A stretch of DNA of 41,634 nucleotides from an uncultured Coriobacteriaceae bacterium (GCA_947426865.1 CANEFS010000009.1:1-41634), one strand, 5' to 3'; numbered from the stretch's first letter, positions 16,980-28,154 are shown. The notes: a model not told the origin generated them from the letters alone. A program made the numbers and translations.

Positions 16980-18793
16980 TGATTAATCCTTCCCCCACGA
17001 AATGCGCCAAAACCAAAGTGATCGCAACGCAAACATCTGCTTGCTTCTTGGTGTGCTTCCTGGTCGGTGAGGCCTTTCTCAACAAGTTCGAAATCTTCGA
17101 TGCGCTCATTCGCTTCGCGCTCGACCATCTCGCAGCGAGCGCAACTCGTCTTGCCCTTGAACTGAATCGGGGGCAGCTCGATGTCGTTGGAGATGGTGTG
17201 GTTGAAGCCTAAGTACTCGTCGATATTTCCAGCCGCAATTTTGCCGGCGTTGACGGCGCGAATAACGGTGGCAGGACCTGACTGGCAATCGCCGCCCGCG
17301 AAAAGTCCGGGGAGTCCTTCGACCGAGCCGTCCTCTGCAGCCACGATGCGATTCCACTTTGTGGGCACGCCTTGCTCTGCGAAAACGTCGGACTCGATAG
17401 CTTGACCGATGGCCACCGCCACGATATCGCAAGGAATCGTGAACTCTTCAGCCTCCGCCTCGCGAGGAGCGGGACGGCCGCGCTTCAGCCCGCCAATAAT
17501 TTGGGGTTGCACGACAAGGCCTGTGACCTGCCCGTCTTTAGTCTCGATGCGCACGGGAGCGTGGAGCTCCAAAAGCTCGCAACCCTCTTCGCGCGCGCCT
17601 GCAATCTCTTCGTCTTGTGCAGTCATGTCAGCGACGCGACGGCGATAGACGATGGTTGTTTTGTCCGCACCGCAGCGCACACTGGAACGCGCCACGTCCA
17701 TCGCAACGTTTCCGCCGCCGATAACGCAAACTTTCTTGCCGGTGAAATCGGGGTGGATGTCGTCGCCGATTGCGCGCAGCATCTCGACGGCACTAATAAC
17801 ACCGTGCGCGTCTTCGCCTTCCAAGCCAAGTTGGTTTTCGCCGTGTGCGCCGATGGCCATGTAGACCGCATCAAAGTTGTCGCGCAGCTCCTGCACGTCC
17901 TCGACGCGATGGTCCAGCTTGACGTCGATGCCGCAATCCAAAATCCACTGAATCTCTTGGTCGAGAAGTTTGCGCGGCAAGCGATAGTTAGGAATACCGT
18001 AGCGAAGCATGCCGCCCAAGTGCTTGCGAGCCTCAAAGATGGTGACGTCGTGTCCCATGATAGCCAGGTAGTAAGCGGCCGAGAGACCCGCGGGTCCCCC
18101 ACCGACAATGGCCACGTTTTTACCGGTTTTCTCGGCCATAATGGGGCGATAGTCTTCCTCCATGTGGTCGACAGCGTAGCGTTTGAGCCCGCGAATGTTC
18201 ATGGGGTCGTCCACCATGCCGCGGCGGCAATACATCTCGCAGGGATGTTCGCAGACGTAACCGCAGACGAGCGGCAGCGGATTGTCTTTTCTGATGAGGC
18301 GCACCGCGTCGGTGTTGCGGCCGGCCTCCACCAGGCTGATGTAGCCGGGGATGTCGACGCCAGCGGGGCAGCCGGAAACGCAGGGCACGAGTTCGCTTTG
18401 GTTGAAGTTGCACGCATGGTTTTTGAGGTGCGATTCAAAGTCGTCGCGAAAGCCCTGGATAGCGGTGAGCGCCATGTTGGCGGCTTCGTATCCAATGGCG
18501 CAGTCGGCGCTGAGATAGATGCTGCGCGCGGTTTTCTCGATAAGGTCGAGCGTCTCTTCCGTTGCGCGATTCTCGAGCACGTCGTTGAAAAGGGTGTGCA
18601 AATTGTTGAGACCAACGCGGCACGGCGTGCACTTCCCGCAGCTCTGCGTCGCGCACATGGCGATGTAGGCGGCGGTGAATTCAACGGGACAGGGCGCCAG
18701 CGAGCTGACGGAGAGCCTCGATTCCAAAGCGCTATGCAAGTTGTCAACGACTTGCTGCGCTTCGCTTCTTTCCATTACATGTAAACGAGCCAT
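16973..18793 (-). CDS. Flavoprotein with NuoF-like FeS region fused to GltD/NfnB-like NAD(P)H oxidoreductase
   Basis: Residues 1-125 match only the C-terminal iron-sulfur part of NuoF/HydB (C52, C55, C58 in CGKCTPCRVG, C98 in SADCAIG), without the FMN/NADH domain. From about 135 it is a glutamate-synthase-small-subunit-like protein: N-terminal cysteine cluster, FAD site GGGPAGLSAAYYL (231 on), NAD(P) site VIGGGNVAMDVARS (357 on), and at the C-terminus CxxC pairs (CARC, CLRC). It would pass electrons between NAD(P)H and the hydrogenase next door. I chose the start at 18793 because AAGGTGGAGG lies just upstream; a 19-residue longer form is possible. Whether it bifurcates electrons cannot be told from sequence. 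Confidence 0.88.
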   Translation of the reverse strand: MARLHVMERSEAQQVVDNLHSALESRLSVSSLAPCPVEFTAAYIAMCATQSCGKCTPCRVGLNNLHTLFNDVLENRATEETLDLIEKTARSIYLSADCAIGYEAANMALTAIQGFRDDFESHLKNHACNFNQSELVPCVSGCPAGVDIPGYISLVEAGRNTDAVRLIRKDNPLPLVCGYVCEHPCEMYCRRGMVDDPMNIRGLKRYAVDHMEEDYRPIMAEKTGKNVAIVGGGPAGLSAAYYLAIMGHDVTIFEARKHLGGMLRYGIPNYRLPRKLLDQEIQWILDCGIDVKLDHRVEDVQELRDNFDAVYMAIGAHGENQLGLEGEDAHGVISAVEMLRAIGDDIHPDFTGKKVCVIGGGNVAMDVARSSVRCGADKTTIVYRRRVADMTAQDEEIAGAREEGCELLELHAPVRIETKDGQVTGLVVQPQIIGGLKRGRPAPREAEAEEFTIPCDIVAVAIGQAIESDVFAEQGVPTKWNRIVAAEDGSVEGLPGLFAGGDCQSGPATVIRAVNAGKIAAGNIDEYLGFNHTISNDIELPPIQFKGKTSCARCEMVEREANERIEDFELVEKGLTDQEAHQEASRCLRCDHFGFGAFRGGRINQW

Positions 18794-18836
18794 TCCCTCC
18801 ACCTTCTTCCGAATGATGACGGTTTTAATTCGTCCT

Positions 18837-18842
18837 ATTATA
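18837..18842 (-). promoter_or_regulatory. Likely -10 box of the hydrogenase operon
   Basis: A perfect TATAAT on the minus strand lies 43 nt before the flavoprotein start, in the divergent gap to xth. At 17-bp spacing the -35 would be ACGTTA, a poor match, so an activator may be needed. Confidence 0.45.
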
Positions 18843-18916
18843 CCGGGCAAACGCGGAAATAACGTTCAGTTTGGGGTAGAAGATAAAAGTTTGATTGAAC
18901 AGAGATTTATATCAAC

Positions 18917-18940
18917 AAAAGACAAAGGAAAAGACAAAGG
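18917..18940 (+). repeat. 12-nt tandem duplication carrying the xth ribosome site
   Basis: AAAAGACAAAGG is repeated exactly twice, so two Shine-Dalgarno-like AAAGG cores lie in tandem. The second continues as AAAGGAGC and sits 5 nt from the ATG at 18948, which fixes the start. Confidence 0.9.
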
Positions 18941-18947
18941 AGCAAAG

Positions 18948-19706
18948 ATGAAAAAATTCATTTCATGGAACGTGAACGGCCTTCGTGCAATTCTCGATAA
19001 GGACTTTTTGCCCTTCTTCAAGCAGCAAGACGCCGATTGCTTTGGCCTACAAGAGATAAAGTGCCAGGCCGGCCAGGTCGAGCTTGAGCTCCCCGGATAC
19101 CAACAGAGCTGGTCTTATGCCGAGAAAAAAGGCTACGCCGGTACGGCGATCTTCTCAAAGGAAGAGCCACTGCAAGTTCTTCGCGGCGTAGGCTTAGAAG
19201 AGGTCGACAAGGAAGGGCGCATTTGTGCGGCCGAGTTCGAGAAGTACTGGTTCGTCTCAATCTACTCCATCAACTCGCAAGACGGCCTTGCGCGCCTGGG
19301 GCTTCGTGAGGAATGGGATGAGAAGCTCACGGAGTTTCTCGACAAGCTGGCCCAAGACAAACCCGTTGTAGTGTGCGGTGACTTTAACGTGGCCCACGAA
19401 CCCATCGACCTTGCAAACGCCGAGGAAAACGAGGGTAAACCCGGCTTCACCGATGCCGAGAGAAACGATTTTTCCAAACTTCTTGCCTCTGGTTTCGTTG
19501 ATACCTTCCGTTATCTGCACCCCGACGCAACCGACATATATACCTGGTGGAGCTACCGCGAGCGCGCGCGTTTGACGAACGCCGGCTGGCGCCTGGACTA
19601 CTTCCTCGTCTCGGATGACCTGAAGGAAGACATTGAAAGCGCGAAGATTCTGGATTCCGTTGAGGGTTCTGATCACGCGCCTATCTCCCTTGAGCTGAAA
19701 ATTTAG
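18948..19706 (+). CDS. xth: Exodeoxyribonuclease III (AP endonuclease)
   Basis: XthA-type enzymes cut DNA 5' of abasic sites and degrade duplex DNA 3' to 5' in base excision repair. The sequence begins KKFISWNVNGLRA and has the metal-binding Glu in LQEIKCQ, the catalytic Asp and Asn in CGDFNVAHEPIDL, the block WRLDYFLVSDDL and the final GSDHAPISLEL. The usual YxPN motif reads YSINSQDGLARL, a small departure. At 252 residues it is full length. The reading frame is open further upstream, but the ATG at 18948 has the ribosome site. It is divergent from the hydrogenase operon and has its own terminator, so it is probably monocistronic. Confidence 0.94.
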   Translation: MKKFISWNVNGLRAILDKDFLPFFKQQDADCFGLQEIKCQAGQVELELPGYQQSWSYAEKKGYAGTAIFSKEEPLQVLRGVGLEEVDKEGRICAAEFEKYWFVSIYSINSQDGLARLGLREEWDEKLTEFLDKLAQDKPVVVCGDFNVAHEPIDLANAEENEGKPGFTDAERNDFSKLLASGFVDTFRYLHPDATDIYTWWSYRERARLTNAGWRLDYFLVSDDLKEDIESAKILDSVEGSDHAPISLELKI

Positions 19707-19781
19707 GCTGTGTTAAAAGCGGGTTTTTAGGAACAATTGAACAGCAATTGGGCGCAGATTTTTTCAGACATCCTCAAACGC

Positions 19782-19817
19782 AAGACGGGTCGTCATTTCA
19801 GGCGACCCGTTTTCAAA
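19782..19817 (+). terminator. Terminator of xth
   Basis: ACGGGTCG (19785-19792) pairs perfectly with CGACCCGT (19803-19810), extended by three A/G-T pairs, and is followed by TTTTC. It separates xth from the sugar cluster. Confidence 0.8.
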
Positions 19818-19824
19818 TTCTTCC

Positions 19825-19883
19825 TATAATGAGAGAAGCTTCACCACTATATAAAAGTGATAAAAGTGGAACGTATAAAAGCG
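19825..19883 (+). promoter_or_regulatory. Likely -10 box and 9-nt repeats of the sugar cluster leader
   Basis: A perfect TATAAT lies at 19825-19830 with no convincing -35 at 17 bp. Just downstream ATAAAAGTG occurs twice in tandem (19851-19868) and a third time as ATAAAAGCG (19875-19883). These may be operator half-sites or slippage products. Confidence 0.45.
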
Positions 19884-19916
19884 ATACGGCCACCCAAAAA
19901 ATCGAAAGAAACCCCC

Positions 19917-20312
19917 ATGCTTCTTGGAATTGATATTGGCGGAACGACCATTAAAGTGGGCCTTTGCACCCCCGGCGGAAAAATTCTCAGACGTTTCGTC
20001 GTGGATACGCCCTCCGAAATCTCTCGCGAAGCTACCGAGAAACTCACGCGCGCCATTGCCAATTTTGCATCCGAAAGCATTCCTGAGTTCGCAACGGATA
20101 ATTTATCTGCAGTCGCTTCAGAAAATCCAAACGACAACATTGAGGCGATTGGCATTGCGGTTCCCGGAATCGTGGACGCAAATAACGAAGTCCATATGAC
20201 ACCCAATATAAAAATTGATCTTCCCGATTTCGTTCACGCTTTAGAGGAGGCATTTTCCAAGGCTTACGTCATCGCTTTAAACGACGCAAACGCTGCCGCT
20301 TTAGGTGAGTAA
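19917..20312 (+). pseudogene. ROK-family sugar kinase, N-terminal half, ended by an in-frame TAA
   Basis: This is the ATP-binding half of a ROK (glucokinase-type) kinase: GIDIGGTTIKVG at the N-terminus and IALNDANAAALGE at the end. The reading frame stops at TAA (20310-20312), exactly where family members continue into the YGAG and LGTGVGGG segments. The same frame resumes without a shift in the next entry. One base change from TAT, TAC, CAA, GAA or AAA would explain it. I start at the ATG at 19917 because homology begins there; a GTG at 19857 is possible. The truncated product lacks most of the active site and would be inactive unless the stop is read through. Confidence 0.85.
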
Positions 20313-20342
20313 AAATATGGAGCTGGCGAGAATAGCGAAAAC

Positions 20343-20990
20343 ATGGTCTTCATCACACTGGGAACAGGTGTGGGAGGCGGCATTATCGTCAACAACCAGC
20401 TGGTTCCGGGACGCCGCGGAGGAGCCGGAGAGGTGGGGCACGTCACCGTTGACGACGAAGGTGAGCTCTGCGGATGTGGGCGCAGGGGTTGCTTGGAACT
20501 CTATTGCTCTTCTCGGGGAGTGGTGAAGCTTTATAAAGAAAAATTCCAGGAGGCGTTAGCGAAGCAGGAACAAACTAATGCTGCGGCGTCCCTTAATGAT
20601 GAGGCATCTCTTAACGATGAGAGGTCCCTTAATGATGAGGCGGTGCCCCTTAAAGAAGTGAGCTTTGACCATGAGGCGCACGCGAAGCCGGTTTTCGATG
20701 CGGCGCGCAAAGGGGACGAGATTGCCCAAGCCGCTATCTTTACGATGACGGAGTATTTGGCCTCGGCGCTTGTTACGATTGCTTGCATTTTGGATCCGCA
20801 GTCCTTCGTCCTTGGCGGCGGCTTAAGTGCTAGCTTCGATCTTTTTGGCAAAGACCTCATTGCGAACTTTCAAGAAAACGCTCTTCCCGCGCAGAGGAAT
20901 ATCGCCATCAAAAAGGCTCAGCTTGAAAATGATGCGGGCATGCTGGGCGCGGCATTTTATGCCTTCCAGTCGATGCCTTTTGCGGCTTAA
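20343..20990 (+). pseudogene. ROK-family sugar kinase, C-terminal half
   Basis: This continues the same reading frame as the preceding half. Sequence directly after the TAA encodes KYGAGENSEN, then MVFITLGTGVGGGIIV, the zinc-binding motif GHVTVDDEGELCGCGRRGCLE and a normal C-terminus with DPQSFVLGGGLS. Apart from the single TAA it shows no decay, so the lesion is recent, or is suppressed, or is a sequencing error. The ATG at 20343 has no ribosome site and would give a protein without the ATP-binding domain. A 3 x 6-residue SLNDEA/R repeat is inserted mid-domain, making the joined protein about 357 residues against a usual 300-320. Confidence 0.85.
20589..20642 (+). repeat. 18-nt x 3 tandem repeat inside the ROK kinase
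   Basis: Three contiguous 18-nt units encode SLNDEA, SLNDER and SLNDEA. They sit in a variable loop between the zinc motif and the C-terminal lobe, so the kinase fold may tolerate them. Confidence 0.9.
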
Positions 20991-21003
20991 AAAATTGCTT
21001 GGA

Positions 21004-21035
21004 GCGGCGCTCGCACCGCCGCGCAAAATTTTTCT
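21004..21035 (+). terminator. Possible terminator after the ROK gene
   Basis: GCGGCG (21004-21009) pairs with CGCCGC (21017-21022), followed by GCAAAATTTTTC, a weak T-run. Two similar GCAAAATTTTTC stretches lie at about 21023 and 21060. The 21036-21200 gap has no clear promoter. Confidence 0.35.
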
Positions 21036-21200
21036 AAACGACGTTCTTGCAGCCGCAGCAAAATTTTTCGAAGCGCCCCCATGCGCGCAATGAAAAAATT
21101 TAGCATCCGCTAACCGAATAATCGCTTTTCTTGCTCCTTTTTTGAGAGAAATTCGCTACCTTTATGCCAGTTTGAAATCCCTATCAAAGGAACGTTTCTC

Positions 21201-21221
21201 ATGATGGAAAAAATCCAATAA
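21201..21221 (+). other. Conserved EIICB start codons ended by an in-frame TAA
   Basis: ATG ATG GAA AAA ATC CAA TAA is in frame with the EIICB gene and encodes MMEKIQ, matching the conserved start (MLSQIQRFGGAMFTP in E. coli GlvC); the TAA replaces the Arg/Lys codon. A good ribosome site (AAAGGAAC, about 21185-21192) serves this ATG. Translation could restart at the ATG at 21234, 12 nt beyond the stop, as a leader-coupled start. Confidence 0.7.
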
Positions 21222-21233
21222 TTTGGCGGAGCC

Positions 21234-24358
<3,125 letters not shown>

Positions 24359-24362
24359 AAAA

Positions 24363-24430
24363 GTTCAGACCTCTTATAAGTGAGTAAATTTGAGATCTTA
24401 TAAATATGAGTAGAAATTGAGATCTCTGAA
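24363..24430 (+). repeat. Imperfect 24/27-nt repeats inside an inverted repeat
   Basis: TCTTATAA, TGAGTA and TTGAGA recur in order from 24372 and from 24396. The pair is flanked by GTTCAGA and TCTGAAC, which can form a 7-bp closing stem. It could be a weak terminator or a binding site between glvA and the next gene. Confidence 0.6.
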
Positions 24431-24480
24431 CGCGAATCTAAAAAACGGATTCAGGAATAGCGATTAAAAGATAGTAAGTG

Positions 24481-25023
24481 ATGCTGAAAGAACGTAAAGA
24501 GCTTCAAAAAAGAATCGTTTCAAGTATGAATTCGCCGCGTGAAAAAAGCACGCGGCGGATTTTTCTTGCGGTTGAAATTCTGTTGGTGCTTGTGCCCATT
24601 GTGCAGTTGGCTTTTATGGGAAGTCTCAATCTTGATAGTGGCGCCGTTAAAAATTTGCAGGAATATATGAATGCAAACCCTGCCTTTACCGTGGGGTTTC
24701 TCGCTGCTTGCTTGCAACCGTTTGCGGCCTATTTACTTCATCTTGTTTATAAACATTACTCGGAAGGTGACGGGGGCTACGCTGAGGCAAACCTTATCGT
24801 TCTCTTTTGCGCCGAGATGCTCTCTCAAAATATTGTGGGCATCGCAGGCATCGGCTTTCTCATTTGGCGCACATGGGGAAGGGCTTCTCAAGATTTAAAG
24901 TACTGGCGCATTGAGCGCAGAGCATCTGGAATTGCCTCCGACCTCTCTGGATCGGTGGTGCTTTTGCCTCTCTGCCTTTTTGTTGCGTTTGCGAGTTGGC
25001 GCCTGGGGATGGGCATCTTTTAA
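24481..25023 (+). CDS. Small integral membrane protein of unknown function
   Basis: I do not recognise this 181-residue protein. A basic N-terminus (KERKELQKRIVSS...KSTRR) is followed by about four hydrophobic segments (near 30-50, 65-90, 105-130 and 155-178). There is no signal peptide with a cleavage site and no cysteine or catalytic motif. The start is uncertain: GTG at 24478 and ATG at 24481 overlap, and no good ribosome site is visible. It sits between the glucosidase and EIIA(Glc) genes on the same strand, but nothing in the sequence ties it to sugar transport. Confidence 0.65.
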   Translation: MLKERKELQKRIVSSMNSPREKSTRRIFLAVEILLVLVPIVQLAFMGSLNLDSGAVKNLQEYMNANPAFTVGFLAACLQPFAAYLLHLVYKHYSEGDGGYAEANLIVLFCAEMLSQNIVGIAGIGFLIWRTWGRASQDLKYWRIERRASGIASDLSGSVVLLPLCLFVAFASWRLGMGIF

Positions 25024-25121
25024 TTTTTAAGAATTTGTAAATCTAAAACAAGCTGAAAAGGTTCTCGTTTTCAATAATCGCGACAATCGTGAGATTGCCC
25101 TCTTTTATTCAGGACTCTTTC

Positions 25122-25127
25122 TATAAT
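25122..25127 (+). promoter_or_regulatory. Likely -10 box for the EIIA(Glc) gene
   Basis: A perfect TATAAT lies 28 nt before the start codon, followed by an A/G-rich leader holding the ribosome site (GAAAGGAAAAG). No good -35 at 16-18 bp was found; TTGCCC lies 21 bp upstream. Confidence 0.5.
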
Positions 25128-25155
25128 AAGAAAAGAAAAAGCGAAAGGAAAAGAA

Positions 25156-25719
25156 ATGGGATTTTTCGATAAGTTCAAACAAGCCGCCGGCGCTTCTGCT
25201 CATGAAGATAAAAAGCATGCCGGAAAAGAAATCGTGTCGCCAATCTCTGGCGAGCTCGTCGATATCGTGACGGTTAACGACGAGGTTTTCTCGAAAAAGA
25301 TTATGGGCGAGGGCATAGCCATCATTCCTCTTGGCGTCAACGCGCAATCGTCTGAGGACGGCGAAATGTCCGGAGATGTTCCTGTCCAAAATCTTGATGC
25401 TCCTATCTCCGGCGAGCTGTCCGTTCTTTTTCCCACCGGCCACGCCTTCGGCATTGATGGCGATGGTTTCTCGGTCATGGTTCATGCCGGCATTGATACG
25501 GTTGAGCTGGAAGGAAAAGGGTTCCAAACTAAACGCTCGCAAGGGGATACGGTGAAGCAAGGCGACGTCATTGTTGAGATGGACCCCGGCGCAATTAAAG
25601 AGGCCGGCTACGACCCCACCGTTATGGTTATCATTACCGAGGCTCTTGAAGGCACCAACGTTGTCACAGCTCCCGTTGGCCCCATTAAGGCGGGCGAAAA
25701 AATCATCTGGTTCGAGTAG
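25156..25719 (+). CDS. crr: PTS EIIA(Glc)-type phosphocarrier
   Basis: EIIA(Glc) takes phosphate from HPr and gives it to the EIIB domain of glucose-class transporters. The sequence shows SPISGELV, the histidine in PTGHAFGI and the active-site histidine in VMVHAGIDTVELEGKGF. At 187 residues it is slightly longer than E. coli Crr (169). It begins with the amphipathic stretch MGFFDKFKQ, like the membrane-anchoring N-terminus known in Crr. It is the only EIIA here and probably serves the EIICB at 21234. A TATAAT and a strong ribosome site suggest its own promoter. Confidence 0.94.
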   Translation: MGFFDKFKQAAGASAHEDKKHAGKEIVSPISGELVDIVTVNDEVFSKKIMGEGIAIIPLGVNAQSSEDGEMSGDVPVQNLDAPISGELSVLFPTGHAFGIDGDGFSVMVHAGIDTVELEGKGFQTKRSQGDTVKQGDVIVEMDPGAIKEAGYDPTVMVIITEALEGTNVVTAPVGPIKAGEKIIWFE

Positions 25720-25767
25720 GGAGCCACGCAAAAGCCACAAGCAAAGACGTAAGGAAGTCGAGATTTT

Positions 25768-26571
25768 ATGAACAATTTTAAGCGCCAAAGCCATTTCTTT
25801 TCTTTTGACAAAAAGCCGTCCAACAACGAGACGGAGGCCGAAGCAAAGATTGCTACCAAGGAAACTTCTGCTGAGCTTGCACCCGAGGAAACTTCTGCTG
25901 AGCTTGCGGCCAAGGAAACCGAAGCTAAGGAAGCAACCATCCTCACACAAGCCGATCAGGCGCAAGTCAGCAACGTGCAAGCTTTGCTCGGCAACGAGCC
26001 GGCCCGTTTCGATAAAAAGAAAATTGAAGAGGGCGTGCGCCTTATACTTTCCGGCATCGGCGAGGACCTTGACCGCGAGGGGCTTCGTCAGACGCCGCAA
26101 CGCGTCGCGCGTGCTTTCGAAGAGGTGTGCGATGGCCTAGACGAAAAAGTCGACGACCTATTTGAGGTGACATTCGATGCCGATTGTCACGACATTGTTA
26201 TCGTGAAAGACATCCCGTTCTATTCGCTGTGTGAGCACCACCTGTTGCCGTTTTTTGGCACGGCACACATCGCCTACATCCCCGGGCTTGACGGGCGCGT
26301 TTGTGGTATCTCGAAGCTGGGTCGCGTTGTCGAAGCTTACGCTCACCGCCCGCAGCTACAGGAACGCCTTTGCAACGAAATCGCCACCGCAATCGAGCGC
26401 AATTTGAACCCCATGGGCGTGCTCGTGGTTATGGAGGCCGAGCACCTTTGCATGACGATGCGCGGCGTGAAGAAACCAGGTGCGGTGACGATGACGTCAG
26501 CCGTGCGTGGAGCTTTCAACGCCAATCCCGCAACGCGCGCCGAGGCACTCTCGCTCTTCTACAACAAATAA
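25768..26571 (+). CDS. folE: GTP cyclohydrolase I with an N-terminal extension
   Basis: FolE converts GTP to dihydroneopterin triphosphate, the first step of folate synthesis. The core starts near residue 80 (EEGVRLILSGIGEDLDREGL) and has the zinc ligands in CEHHLLPFFG and HLCMTMRGV, plus PQRVA. The first 80 residues are not part of the family: they are Glu/Ala/Thr-rich with a 9-residue repeat (ETSAELAPE, ETSAELAAK), probably disordered. The start is by the ATG at 25768 with AAGGAAG upstream. It is 48 nt behind crr and precedes the folP-folK fusion, so folate genes are grouped. Confidence 0.94.
   Translation: MNNFKRQSHFFSFDKKPSNNETEAEAKIATKETSAELAPEETSAELAAKETEAKEATILTQADQAQVSNVQALLGNEPARFDKKKIEEGVRLILSGIGEDLDREGLRQTPQRVARAFEEVCDGLDEKVDDLFEVTFDADCHDIVIVKDIPFYSLCEHHLLPFFGTAHIAYIPGLDGRVCGISKLGRVVEAYAHRPQLQERLCNEIATAIERNLNPMGVLVVMEAEHLCMTMRGVKKPGAVTMTSAVRGAFNANPATRAEALSLFYNK
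25860..25907 (+). repeat. 27-nt period repeat in the folE extension
   Basis: A 21-nt block beginning GGAAACTTCTGCTGAG occurs identically at 25860 and 25887. It encodes the ETSAELA units of the FolE N-terminal extension. Confidence 0.9.
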
Positions 26572-26693
26572 TTTTTCTAAAAATTTTTGCCGGATAGCAC
26601 CTCGCAGAATAAGGTTTTTTAATAAAGTTCTTTAAGAAAAGTTTGTTGAGAAAAGCGCGGCAAAGAAACCCATTGAGATTGCAAACTTTTGCT

Positions 26694-28106
26694 ATGACAA
26701 ATTTCATCTCTGAATATTTTTCGTCCTTTAAAACCGATGTGGCTCCTGCAGCAGATGTTACAGGGGCAGCGTCGCAAGGTCCTTCGCGACCACCTGCTGT
26801 GATGGGAATTTTGAACGTCACTCCCGATTCTTTCTCTGACGGAGGTTCGTTTCAGACACCTGCATCTGCCATTGAGGTCGGCATGCGAATGGTCGCGGCG
26901 GGTGCAGAAATCATCGACGTGGGAGGCGAGTCCACACGCCCCGGCTTTACCGAAGTCGACGCAGAAACAGAAACGGCCCGTATCCTTCCCGTCGTTGAAG
27001 GTCTTGCGAAAGAAGGCGTCCTCGTCTCCATCGATACGCACCATGCACCTGTGGCCAAAGCGGCTCTTGCAGCAGGTGCGCAAATCATCAACGACGTGGA
27101 CGGCTTTCGCGACGTGCAAATGGCTGAGCTCGCTGCGTCTGCGCAATGTGGTTGCATTGTGATGAGTGATGCAAAAACGGCGGCGGGCATTCACTCATTT
27201 TGGCAAGCACAAACAGAGCTTTTAAGAACGGCCGGCGTTGAGCCCTCATGCATCATGGTTGATCCGGGATTTGGGTTTGGAAAAGATATAGACGATAATT
27301 TCGCTCTTATGCAAGAGTTGCCGCAACTGATTGAGGGGACTCCTTACCCTGTTTTGGTGGGCGTTTCCAGGAAACGTTTTATCGGAGGCTTGAGCGCAGA
27401 GGCGACGGCGCAAAAAAGAGATGCAGCAACGCTTGGCGTCGATTTGCTCGCGGTCAAAGCGGGTGCTTCTGTTTTGCGCGTGCACGATGTGCCCGAGACA
27501 ATAGCGGGCCTCTCAACCTTTTGGCCCCTCTCGCACCCTACCCCCCGCCGAGCGCTTATCGCTTTAGGAAGCGAAGTCGGTGCGTGCAAAAACGGAGAAG
27601 ATTTCAAGCGGGAGGATTTTCTCGGGAAGAGCTTCGACGAGATTCAGTTCGCGGCTAACTTGCATTGTTTGAACGAGGCGCTGGAAAAAATCTCGGCGTT
27701 GCCTTTTACAAAAGTCAAGCGTGTGAGTGGTGTTTATGAGACGGAAGGGGCGCTGGGAGTGGAAGCCACCGTGTTGAACATCGTGCTTGAAATCGAAACG
27801 AATCTTCTCCCTTTCATTTTGCTGAAGCACCTTTTGGCTATCGAGAAAGACTTAGGGCGCGGCCGGCCCGAGCCTCGGACGATGGACTGCGATCTGTTGT
27901 GGGTGGAAAACGTGGTTTGCCAGAGTCCGACTTTGACGCTGCCTCATCCAGGAATGGGGAAGAGGCATTTTGTGTTGCGGCCGTTGGTTGATGTCATGGG
28001 GCCGCCTTGTCATTTTTTGAACGATATTCATGTGGAGCTTGCGCCAAAAGAAGAGCGCATTGGTCCAATTTTGCGAAAGTTGAAAACGGAGTTGACGATT
28101 AACTAG
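26694..28106 (+). CDS. Bifunctional dihydropteroate synthase / HPPK (FolP-FolK fusion)
   Basis: The first part (about 35-300) is DHPS: MGILNVTPDSFSDGG, GGESTRPG, SIDTHH, IINDVDG, VDPGFGFGK, SRKRF and LRVHDV. The loop that usually reads HMxGTPxTMQ is shortened to VMSDAKTAAGIHSF. From about 305 it is HPPK: ALGSEVGA, VSGVYETEG, LGRGRPEPRTMDCDLLW and LPHPGMGKRHFVLRPL. Together they make dihydropteroate from hydroxymethyl-dihydropterin. No dihydroneopterin aldolase (FolB) is fused or nearby, though it often lies between these activities. The start at 26694 is uncertain: the ribosome site is weak and a TTG at 26643 is possible. It follows folE by 122 nt. Confidence 0.92.
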   Translation: MTNFISEYFSSFKTDVAPAADVTGAASQGPSRPPAVMGILNVTPDSFSDGGSFQTPASAIEVGMRMVAAGAEIIDVGGESTRPGFTEVDAETETARILPVVEGLAKEGVLVSIDTHHAPVAKAALAAGAQIINDVDGFRDVQMAELAASAQCGCIVMSDAKTAAGIHSFWQAQTELLRTAGVEPSCIMVDPGFGFGKDIDDNFALMQELPQLIEGTPYPVLVGVSRKRFIGGLSAEATAQKRDAATLGVDLLAVKAGASVLRVHDVPETIAGLSTFWPLSHPTPRRALIALGSEVGACKNGEDFKREDFLGKSFDEIQFAANLHCLNEALEKISALPFTKVKRVSGVYETEGALGVEATVLNIVLEIETNLLPFILLKHLLAIEKDLGRGRPEPRTMDCDLLWVENVVCQSPTLTLPHPGMGKRHFVLRPLVDVMGPPCHFLNDIHVELAPKEERIGPILRKLKTELTIN

Positions 28107-28116
28107 TCGAGTAGCC

Positions 28117-28136
28117 AGTCTGAGCACCTTCAGACT
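28117..28136. terminator. Hairpin between convergent folP-folK and coaX
   Basis: AGTCTGA (28117-28123) pairs with TCAGACT (28130-28136) in the 48-nt convergent gap. There is no real T-run, so termination is uncertain. Confidence 0.4.
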
Positions 28137-28154
28137 TCGACCCCTTTGCCCTCC

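Noticed and set aside
20300-21225. Reassignment of TAA to a sense codon
   Set aside because: TAA ends several intact genes here (glgB, glgP, glgD) and prfA encodes a normal RF1.
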